In this document: piece by piece, positions 12,701 to 24,700 of the stretch
Layout of the letters: every line of letters starts with the position of its first letter
Numbering within the stretch: the first letter of the stretch is position 1
Source: Pagrus major
Taxonomy: Eukaryota; Chordata; Actinopteri; Spariformes; Sparidae
NCBI RefSeq assembly: GCF_040436345.1
Contig: NC_133219.1
Span: 23,286,709 to 23,350,708, forward strand
Length of the DNA: 64,000 bases
Direction: 5' to 3'
Notes under the pieces: model-generated
What the model was told of the DNA's origin: nothing
Databases searched by the model: none
Seen by the model: the letters and a program-made list of their open reading frames with translations, nothing else
Made by a program: the position numbers and the translations under genes

Positions 12701-15700
12701 GGTCTCTATTGTCTGTGCAGCTTTGCCCCAAATGCCTCAAATTCCTCTGGGATCCTGCAGACTCGGAGAAGAGCAACTTCTTGAGTTAACTGCACTGAAG
12801 AAGACTGGGAAGCCAGCTTAGTTAAAGTAGTTTTAATCAGAAACTCTAAGACAAACTAGTTAGGACATATTTGTAATCTGTCTTATTCAATGTGATCAGT
12901 AGTGATTATATCATGTTTTACTTGATGTTAGGTGGCAGGAAACTGGAGTCTGATCGTCCACAAGGTGGCTCTCTACCACTGCAATTCATGTCAGCGCTTG
13001 TGCTGTGGAAGATCTTGAGAGATGTACATGTTTTCTTACAATCACAGAGTTATGTCTCTGTCATATCATTCATTGGAACATATTAGTTTTAAAACAGATG
13101 TGATGTTTTCCGAATCATTATTTAAAAAGGACACTTTTAATTCTGAACTGTGCCACAGAGATCATCTTTACATGTTACATGAGCTTGGCAAAAGCTGAAT
13201 AAACCCGTAGACACTAGATATCAGTGCAGCACCGAATAAAATCTACTGTAAAATGGATAAGTCCATTTTGTCCTTTTGACAAATTGAAACAAACAATACA
13301 GACAAAAGAAACATCATGCAATGACTTCTCAGTTTAATCTTATCATTATGTCATCAAACAACTTGCGTTATCTATCTATAATGTAGAATCTGCTGACATG
13401 TTTTAATTAAAAACAAAAGTCTTGATTTTGTAGGTGTGGCATTAATAGGTGACCTTCTTCTGACTTGTTACTGTTTTCCAAGGATTATGACAGACATTAA
13501 GAAATAATAACAACTACATTGACATATTTTGGCAGTCTGTGGTCAGGAAAGTATGACTAAAGTTCATGGAGTAGTCTCATACGGCTGCAAGTCTCCTGTC
13601 GTATTGTTTGATATGATTTTCTGACAAAAGGGGGGAAACTTGAGACCAAGCAACATGTGATTAAAGGAAGGAAGTCAAGATAAAAATGCGTTGTGTGTAG
13701 CTGAGATAAAAAAAAAAAAAACACGGCTGAGCAAATAGACGTCAGAACAGACGAGGTTAAGCAGTAAAGCCTCATGGGGATTCGTTAAGAAAGATCAAAG
13801 GTGTAACTTTGTTTTGTGCCTGAGCGTTATCTCAGTGGTCTGATGAGCGGTAGACACCCCGTCATGTTTGAGGGATTGATCTCGACTCCACGGGAGGGCA
13901 ATTTGTGCAAACTGATCTCATATGTCTTGTCTTTGAACACGGTGAGTCACACTGATGTTGTTCATCAGACTCATCAAACCCATCCATGCTGTGACTTCCT
14001 GTTTAGTGGGAGATCAGTGGACGTGAAGTCATTTCCCATTAGGTTAACAGACACGTGGGTGGTGTTCCGTGTGGTGGATGGATGTGGTTCACAGGTGCTA
14101 ATTAAAAAAGTACCCCCATGCTTCTGTTCCAGTGACCAACACTTTTTACAGCCAAGTAAGAGGCCAGAGTTACACCTCAGCCTTCAGTTTGGGGACTTTT
14201 GGGGACATTGATGGCTATTTACAATCAAATTGTATCACACTCTCATGTATCGTGTGATGTGTGCAGGCTGCAGCAACTGTTGTGCATCAACTTCTCACGT
14301 CATCCAGCTGTCAACAGAACAACGGTGGGAAAAAATGCTGTGAGTGTGATCGCTGAGACATTGGTGTGATCATACCCTTTATATAAAACGCTACGTATCT
14401 TGTAGCTGCATAGCACGTCAACGTGGCCTGCTAAAAACAGTTCAAACAGGAAATGTATCTGTAATTTATGAATAAATGAAGATGTATGGTACATGAGAAA
14501 ACACTCCAGAGCAGGCAACCAAACCTATTGATGGCATTTATTGTGACTTTAAAGCTGCTATAATCAATATTTTAATTTAAAAAATGGGTGACTACATATA
14601 ATGTGAAAGGTGTCCCTCGTAGTGTTGAACCTGCAATTATTTATTACCACTCTGCCGTCCTCTCAGCTCCAGAGAGCATCTCACATTTGGGTTCAAGATC
14701 CACGACTTTATGGTTTCGGTTCTCACTTACATCTCGCATCAGTGTCGTTTCCAACCACAACAGGCAGCTGTTTTTAGTGAAAAGCTCTTAAAACTCACAG
14801 CTCACCAGCACAGTCAGACAGACATAGTTAGCAGCCAGCTGGTGAATATTGTGGAGCATTAAGCAGCTGAAGAGCCAGATATTTCTCTCAGGAGTTAATG
14901 GAGACCAACATGGAGATAAAATAGTGTATATAATCAAAATGCACAAAAAACAACTCCAAGTGATGTTGCTTTCTATCTGGCGAATATGTAAGTGATACGT
15001 TTTCAATTCACTTTGATTCAAAACAGGTTTACTGGGAATCGAAAACAGACTTTTACTTTGCCAAAGCAAATTACCCATGAGAAAGTACATAAACAGAAGT
15101 CATAGTAAGTGCTGTATCGTAGGCAACTGGACGTGTTTCAGTTTCTTGAAGATGTTTCACTTCTCATCCAAGAGGCTTCTTCAGTTCTAACTAGCTGGAG
15201 GGGAGTTGCAGGCTTTTAAACTCTGCATGGGAGTGTCCTTACAGAGTCGTTAAGGACACATGTGAGCTCTCACAGCTCACACGGTTAGTTAGAACTGAAG
15301 AAGCCTCTTGGATGAGAGGTTAAACGTCTTCAAGAAACTGAAACACGTCCAGTTGCCTACGATACAGCATTAGAGTTAGTAGTATGTATACACTTCAGTA
15401 AGTAAGTTTTCTTTATCAACTTGATGAGGTAGTTATATGTCAATATGTCACACAACTTGTTTCCATTTCCCCGAGGCCAATGTGGCTAAAAAATCTGTTA
15501 ATGAGGGTTTAATTTTCACCCAACCTCAAAAACAAAAAGCAAACTATTACAATACAGTAGGTGCCATGGTAATTTAACTAAATCCGAGTACAGTTGTATG
15601 ATGACGACATGTAAAAGGCATTCAGGTATATCTAAGAATAAAGAGAAACTAAATGTATTTTATTTATTTTATATAGAAGTTTTTTCAAGGATCAGACATT

Positions 15701-18700
15701 TTGACACGTCACAAAAGCACAGGTTTTAATAGAAATTGATGATCATGCTTCAGTCTTATTCACTTACTGGAACATTGTTAATGTTGTAACACCTGTGCTG
15801 TTCCTGCTATGATAAAGTATAAATGTCTGCTGTGAAAAAAGAAGATTTCTGTCTCATCCTCTCAGTGATTACTGTGGAATTACAACCTGTATGAGGGACA
15901 GTGACATCATATTATGCAATAGTTGCTCCGGTCTGGACTATAGAAGCTCATCCATTGTTGTCAAGTCTCTGCACGCTTCAGTAGCTTTGTGTTCTGTGTC
16001 TCAATGAGTTCCTCTGTTCCATCATGTCAGCTCGAGGCCTTTGAATTTACATGGAAGCAGGACCTTAACTGCGCCGCACGAACACTCTGCAGTACATCCA
16101 ACTGTGTTTACAGTCTGCATGGCTATATTTAGTACTGAGATGTCCTCCATTTGAATTATGTTGTTGAATGTGACTTGGGTGATGCTCAGAGTCTATAGGT
16201 TGTTATTGTCTTGCCGTCTTTAGGCGCCTCAGTCAGAGATTATTTTTCAGTTCTTTGTTGGATGATAAACTGCACAGTGGAAAATGACGGGAGAAAGGCA
16301 AGAGAGAGAAATATACGTGAAACTGCCTTCGAGCTCACACCCACAGCGCCCTGGCTGCATTGTATGTGGTGATGAATGTCAAGGACACATCAGCTGTTTC
16401 CACTGGTCTTTTATGTGTCTCTTTTCCTTTTTAAATTGACTCTTATCTGTGCAGAGAAAAGGTGTTACAAAAAGTATGAGACATAATCCTGTTCTATTCG
16501 ACAGACAATCATATTTAAGTTTTTTTTATTCAAAGACTGGCATCCACAAATGGAAACGAGCCGTAATGTCAACAAACTGTGACGGTAATTCCTTCCATCT
16601 ATCCAAATAAATGTCAAACTCGCATTTGGCTGTCAAATAACATCATGAGTCATGTCAAACAAAGCAAATCTGTTCCCCTCTTCCCGGAGGTCTGTATTGT
16701 CATGTAGATTACAGATGCCACCTGTTCTGACAATGTCCATCTTGTGTCCAGGTTTGGGTGTCCTCAGTGACAGAGATCAGGCCGGAGGATCTAAGGGCAC
16801 AGGACCTGGACTCGCCCCCAGAGGAGCTACACTTCATGGTGACCCCACCCAGTAACGGACACCTGGCCCTGAAGAGCGCCCCCATGAAGGAAGTGCTCAA
16901 CTTCACCCAGGCACACATAGACCAGGGACAGCTACTGTTTGTTCACAAAGGTAAACATATTTTTGAGGAGCCAGAAAATACTTTTTCAAATAAGAAAAGG
17001 CAAAAAAAATGTAATTAAGTTTTTATTTTGCATTTATACAAACAGCATAAATACAGACAACAGAAGTGAACAGGTGGTTAGAGCTGCAGCAATTAGTCGA
17101 TTAATCAATTTGACAATTAATAATATTTTGGAATGATGACCAACGAGTATCTGGACCAGATCAGGCCTGTGACTGTCAACACTGCAGATTGGGAGGTATT
17201 GAGTTTCTCTGCTGGTTGGTCATATCAGCCAAACCAGCTACAGCCAGACCTATTTAAACATCAAGGGCCAGAAGAAAACTGTCTTTGGAGCAGCATGTGC
17301 TCGATCCTATCCAAAACCCTAAATCTCAAAATGGTTAACTAGCGAGGGACCTTTCTTAAAAGCCACAGAATTAAAAGAAAAACGTTTACCTTCACTTATT
17401 TGCACGATGACAGGTGGATTAAACGATGTGAGAAGATGCTGCTGTCCTACTGTCGACCTTAAATAAAATTATTTGTCAACTACTTTGATAATTGATCAGT
17501 CAGTTCAGTAATTGTTTCAAGCAAAAATGTCAAACATTTTCAGCTCTAAAATTTAGGGATTTGCTGCGTTTTTGTCATTTATGATAGCAAATGAAGAGTC
17601 TTTGGGTTTTGGACTGTTGGTTGGACAAAAGAAGCAAATACCAAAACATCACTTTGGGCAATTTCTGACATATTATAGACTGAGCAGTTAATCAATTATC
17701 AGAAAATAATTGGCAGATTAATCGATAATGAAGTTGAGCTGCAGTGGGTACAGGAGAAGTCAAGAAGCCAAAGACTTCAGCAACCTCCAAATTACAAACT
17801 AATTACAAGAAATAAAAAACTATTTGTAAAATAATAAATGATTAGTGTTAACTCCAGAAAAGACACAACTGCATTTCTGTTCAGAGGGTTATTGAAGAAG
17901 AAAAGACTATTTCCATAAAGGGTACTGTACTTCATAGTATACTTTATTGTCTTTACTAGTTAAAGTTGTATTTTGGTATCATATTATGTTGTGATTCTGT
18001 TGTGCAAATGAATGATTCAAAGCAAATTGTAATTAGAAACAAAAAAAGAGATGTTTGACATTTTTGTTTTTGTATGTGGGATGTTTTGTCTCATGTAATG
18101 AGTTACTGTAATATGCATTAATACTGTAAAATGATTATTTCTCATATTGTGACACTGCTTTCCAATCACAAGTCCTAAATGTTCCCATGTGTAATTAGCT
18201 CCAAATGTGATCAGTTTTTTATAATTCAAGGCTCATGATAACTTGCTGTTGTTGTTCCTTTTGTGTCCAGTAGAAGGCGTCATTGGCTGTTCCTAGTGGT
18301 TCGATTTGCTTTGTCAACTCACAGTGAATCATCAGCAGAAACAATGTGCAATTTCTTTCGTTAGCCGTTATATTATTAGCAACTCTGATACAGACAGACT
18401 GGACTAAAGCCAGGTTGGAGGTGATAATCTTTTATAGTCGGTAAACTCTGATGTAAAACGGTGGAGAAGGTCTGTGAACATTTGATGGTGTCATATCAGG
18501 TTTCTGCTTACTGCTCTGATTCCTATCTACTTTTTCTTTGCCTGTACCGCAAGGAAAGGTTGTAATAATAGTGTGTGAGGGACCCGTCCCATCCCATATG
18601 TTGAAGAATGTCTCTTTGTACCACACATACTATACACACACCTGCACTAGTGTAGACAGTTGATTTGATTGAACGCTCCCTTATTGAGAATGTGTAGCTA

Positions 18701-21700
18701 ACGTTGTAGTTTCCTGAAAGCAGCATCTGGTATGTCTTTATGATTATTAGCAGGGACCAGACGCAGTTTATTTGTAAATTTGCTCCAGCCAAGAACTAAA
18801 TGAAAACATGTATTCACAAAACTACATGGAGTTGTTTCTTTATTCACTGCAGGCGGACAGAATCTAACAACTTTGCCTCAGAGGCTTCTCAACAGGTGGA
18901 GCTTTTGATTAAATTTTTTGTTTCATTGCATTTCCAGGTGCCATGTCTGGAGGATTCAACTTCCAAGCCAACGATGGTGTGAACTTCACTCCCAGGCAGA
19001 TCTTCAGCATTACTGCCAGAGCTTTAGTCCTCAGTTTGGAGATAAACCGTCCGCTCAAGGTGTTTCCAGGTAAACTAACCTTTAGAGTGGAGACTTATCA
19101 TTAAAGGCTATATTTATATTATTGTCAGCAAACAATAATGTGCGAGTGCATCTCTTTTCCTTTCGCTCTTCTACACTCTGTGGCACTCCGCAAAACATAA
19201 AAGCGTGAAAACAGGTCACAAGTATGTAGTTTAACTTTGAAAAGGGATAAAGTAATTTACTAAAACATGGACACTGCTGTTTTTGATGACTTTTACTCAA
19301 AGTGGACTAAATAATCGATTCGGTGGGGACTTTTTCCAAACACGGATAAATACATATTTGGTGCTCAAGCAGTTACAGCAGAATGATGTTTGTTGACTTG
19401 ATTAAAAATAAACTCAATGAAGGAACAGGTCACCCAGTGCAACAATGTGGCTCATTGTTTTAGTTTTTGGACAACAATGGACGTCTGTTGTACAAACAAA
19501 TAGGCAGCATGAGGTTTAAGTTACACAGACAACACTTGTTAGTAGAATGAATGTATTTTTGGATATTTTGTTATCACCAGATGTGTCCTTTACTGTCACA
19601 CATCCTTCACATCAGCAACTACATTTTCTCAAGTCACTGGTTTCATACAAGTACACACTAGAGCTGCAACTATTAGTCAATTAAGTGATTAGTCGATCAA
19701 AAGAAAATTAGTTGCTAACTATTGATTAATCATTTCAGTCATTTATCAAGCCAAAAATGCCACTTGCTGTTTTCAGCTTCTAAAATATGTGTCAGTTATG
19801 ACAGTGAGTCTTTGGGTTTTGGGCCGTTGATTGGACATAAGAAGCAATTTCAAGTTTTAAGCAACCTTTTTAAAATCCTTTTTTTTAACCGTATAAATAA
19901 TTGGCAGATTAATGAATAACAAAAATCATTGTTAAAACCAGAATCAGAATAGTACGTTATTGATCCCCGTGGGGAATGTTATGTGTGTACTTCCACCGCG
20001 AAAAAAACCAAAAAGAACGCTCCCTACCAGAATGTTTAGAGACGGTGCAGCTTAAAGAAGTTACTAATAAAGTTAAAACGAGTAAGGTGACAGAAGAAAG
20101 CTAAAAGTTGGGGGGAAAAAATTGAAAAACGAACAGGAGCAGATGTAACAGGCTGCATGGACTTGCGCACTCGGACGCATGCACACTAAAAAAGCCAAAC
20201 TTTACTTTCCACCTGTGCTTATAATCATTTGTTGGGGTTTTTTTTTTTTTTTAATGTTATTTATAGGCTTTTGTGTCATGAACACCGGTGCCTTGTGGAA
20301 ACAAAGTATTTCTGTCTCCCTGTCATTTTTAGTTGTTCCATTAATATCTATATGCAAAGTAATTCCTCTTTTTAGTTTCTTTTGTTAGAGCTTAGCTGAA
20401 GGTTTTAAGCATGTGTGTGTTGGTCACACGTTGCTCTCTCATTTGCTGTATTTAGTAAGATTCAACCTGCATTTATGTAAAGCACTGCCTGCAATCCCTT
20501 TTGGTTAAATAATTCAGCACCTTTCCAACAGCCAAGTCATTACTTTACCCAAATACCAGACTGGTGAATCAGCTGCTGTTATTACTTAACGTTTTTGCTA
20601 CTTTTAATACTCAGGCGCTAAAAATAGGCCGACTGGGTGTCATCTGTGTCCTCAAACACATTTCAAGGTTTTCTGAGATTTCCAGTGGTCTGGTTTGTGA
20701 GTTAGATTGGAAAGGATATTGTGAGGGTAGGAAACTGCCAACTGGCACGCTCTGCTGAGCTTCCCAGCCACAGGGTGAGTGGGTACTTGAAAAGCTGTGC
20801 CACTGTCTGTCTGAGGCAGCCCTGTTTGTGCTTTGTGCGAGGCGGGGCAGAGGGAGGGGGATGGGGGTGGTTGGGCTGCAAGCTTTAACTGACAATGAAG
20901 GGTTTTGATGGGGTGAGGGGTGACATGAAACACTTTCACACTGTGGAGGTGAGATACATTTTTCTCCTCTTCCTCAAAGTCCTCAAATGTCTGGGTGCTG
21001 TCTGTAAAACTGTGCAAAGACTCCTCACTAAATGGTTGCATGTGGCTCGTTAAGAAACCAGCGTTCACCTGAAAGCGTTCTGACAGGAAGTCATTGTGGT
21101 GCCTGCAAATACTGCACCAGACTTAACAAAGTGATTCTTCATAAAAGAACATTTACTCACAATTCTTTCAAGGCGAATGTGTTATGCTTTCCACATAAAA
21201 TAGAAATGCTATGTTAGCCTCTGTAGTAATCCTTTCCTTTCCTTTAAACAGCTGATATGATAATGTTGTATTTGCAATGAATTGAGGATCTTACAGTCTG
21301 AGGGAAGCAGCTGCTCTGTAGTCTGTTGGTACGGCACTTCAATTAAGTTTACTTTGTTTTACTATCGTCATATTAAAGTTTTTGGTCTTACATGGCCACA
21401 AATAGATACATGACCTCATCGCCATGCATCCAGCCAACAATTATGTCTTTCTTCCCCTTGCTTTCAGAGCCAATGCACACACTAGCCCTTCAAGATGTTA
21501 ATGAGAAAAGGCAGTGGTGCTCACACCGCTGTTGTCCACAGGGGCCGCCAGAATCAACACAAAATGAAAATTCCTTGTAGCCACTTTAATTGTAAATAAA
21601 AGAAACCTTTTTCATCTCTGAGTAGTGTCGGCAGGTCATCCATTTCGGCCGCATACAGCCAGAACAACCTTCACAATTGTATGTCACCTGAGAGGGGGAA

Positions 21701-24700
21701 CCCAGCGTAAACAGCTTTTACTGGCAGTCGCTACCCCCTGCTGCTCATGAGCTCAAAAAGGAGACCTACGAGAGAAGCTCAAACGCACCTAACTTTTTTC
21801 ACTTCTGCACAGCTGGCAGCGTGAAGTGAGTGAAATGTGAGGTAATCGGTTTCAGAAAGTTCCAGAAATGGTCAGACTCCACCTATTTAACTCCAGCACC
21901 GGAAAGGTTTGGTCGGAGGGGGTTTCTCAGCTGTTCAGCCATCTGACAAGTACCTCTGATGGAGTATAGTGGCGCTCAAACAATATTCTAACATGGGTTT
22001 CATGTTGTTGCCGTCTTATTCCAATCACCTTTCATCATTATTCAAAATTTTAAAATGTCATTGCCTCAAAAAGACGAACTTCAGACAGTGAACAGTGGTT
22101 GCAGCATGTTTCCCACAATGTATAGCACATTTTCTCATCTCGATGGCATGGACTAAACAGCTCACAAAAGTATTTTAACGTATTTTGATTATATTCTCTA
22201 CGTTTTACATGCTGACAGTACAGGAAAAACCCATCATGTGCAGATTTAGAGCAAGATAGGTTTTCAGTTTAAAAAAAACAAGAAAGCCCATCTCCCTCTT
22301 CCTCGAAGAAATTTCCCATGAGAGCCAGACAAGGATGGTGGGAGTCTCACGACAAGTGATGAATGAATTTCACTGTGCTTCGACCCCTCTTTCCTTCTAT
22401 CATTGCCTTCTATCATTTATCATCAGTCTTTTTTTAGGCAAACTAAAATCCCCATAGTGGCAGCAGAGCTATGGAAATCTGTGAAATTCATCTATAGAGA
22501 AAAGAATCTCTCAGTAGTCGTCTCCTATCATCGTGCACAGGAGATGTTTCTCTTCTCATTTTCCACGAGTGGAAGATTTCCGTGCCTACAAGGAGCTGAT
22601 CCACTTTTAATTTCTTGTTTGTATTTTATGTAACACCCCGCACTGCAGTTGGACAGTGCTGTAAAAAGTCTGTGATGTCTGCAGTGCAGCTTTAATGTGA
22701 CACATCAAAGGACTCTCGTCGGTCTTTTCCAGAGCTTGTTTTGCATAATTTGGAGTCAAAAAGATGTGAAACGCTTCCAGAGGGGAAAACTTGCAACATT
22801 TGACGCAGCCACACAAGAGATTTAACAGTGTGGTCTGGTAAACTGAATGCCAGACAAGAAAAAACTAATTCTCTGGGCAAAGACAGTTTTGTGATCGATT
22901 ATCCAATCCACTTCATCTGTAATTTTCTTAATTCATTTTCACGTCTTTCCTCCAGGCTCTTCTACACCCATCACAAATGAGGATTTACAAGTAGTGACCA
23001 ATGACATCAGTAACACCTCGAGCCGCGTCATTACATTCACTGTGATTCGCCATCCCAAACTTGGACGTCTGGCGATGAGGAACCCTGATAATTCAACAGT
23101 GGACATCTCCACTTTTACACAAGACATGGTGAGTGAACAACTGGAGGTCATGTCACCACAACGCAGTATGTTGAAATGAAATAAAAGGGATGTGGGCCAG
23201 TTTGAGAGTAAATAGAGTTCCTCCATTCATGTGGAAAGTTGGCAGATTTCCACAATATGAATAATTGATATTCTGCATCCTCATTCAGGAAATTTGCTTC
23301 TTTAGCTAAATGGGAAATGTAAGGCTCTTATGTAATCAATTATTTCTGATGGATTATGCTCCGACACAGTTAAAGCTGCGACTCTCAGTGTACTTTATTT
23401 ACTGCTGAGCAAAGCAGTTTTAAATGAGTGATGACATTGTATACATGCTGTAGTAATGACTTTCAGAAAGGTGAAGAATTATTAAGGCCACTGAAGTGTT
23501 TATACAGTTGATTAAACCCGCAGTTGCCTGAGGATCTGTGCTGTTTTTGTACATCAGGTAAACAGGAAAGAGGTTGTGTACATTCAAACCCCCATCGAGT
23601 CAGTGGGCTGGGAAGCCATGGACTCCATGACCTTCTCTGTTACTTCACCGCCCACTTCTCTGGACGGCCAGACCTTCAAAATAGACATTTCTTATGAGAA
23701 TACTGGACCTGAACACAAGACAGTCCTGCTTGCAAACACAGGTATGAACAGTCTACAGTCACACAACACTTTTTTAAGGCTGTACAATGGTGCTAACATG
23801 CTCGCAATAACAATGCTAACATGCTGACTTAAAGCAGGTATAATTGTCACTGTTACCTATCTTAGGTTAGCGAGTTACCCTGCTAACATTTGCTAATTAC
23901 AGGGTTTCTACAAGTCCTTTAAAAAGGACTAAAATCTAAAATAGGAAAATGGCGTCATCACATTTATTCATTATTTAAAAGCAAACTCCATGTAAACTGA
24001 TGTTTATGTATGTATGTGGACACACGCATGCGAGTGAGTAACAGCAGCTCAACAATGCAGCTGCCCAGACTACACAAGCAGCCAATGTGGCCAAGAATGT
24101 AAGTATGACTCAGGAATAGTGAATTAAGAGCTTGGTTGCTTCACCTTATACAAGAAAATGCTCAAATTAGGAACTTTGGGTATACTATTAAGGCAATTCA
24201 GTCACGTAGGAAGTAAAAAAGCCTCCATAAAATGCCTGCCATCACACAAAGTCGTTCAGTATTCACATCGGGAGCATCACCAAAGAGTAAATTCATTTAT
24301 ATTGCAAGTAATTCTGGGACTCCCATTTTCCTTCATATCCTGAGCACTTTTTTGCCAGCATGGGCATGAAATCCATTGAAACTTACCTAATTAATTATTA
24401 AAAGTCTTAGATTTAATATGTTGAAAGTTGTACAAAAACCTTGTAATTAGCACTAAACCCAAAGTACATCTCTGAGGCTGAGGGGAACGTCATTCCTTTT
24501 TGGTAATAAACTGGAAGTGACAAAATACAGTTTGTGAAACTTAAAATTGTGGCGCTAAAGGTAATGTTAAGTCAGCAGGCTTTATCCTCTGGAGACGACA
24601 GATGTCTACATTTTTTTGGCAATCCATCCAATAGTTTAGATATTATGACCTGGACCAAGGTATGGACCAATCAACCAACAGACTTAGGTTGCCATCCCTC

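Noticed and set aside
13816..14211. 131-residue plus-strand frame in intron 5
   Set aside because: No recognisable domain, exons 5 and 6 join without it, and its first part looks like a degraded SINE-like repeat.
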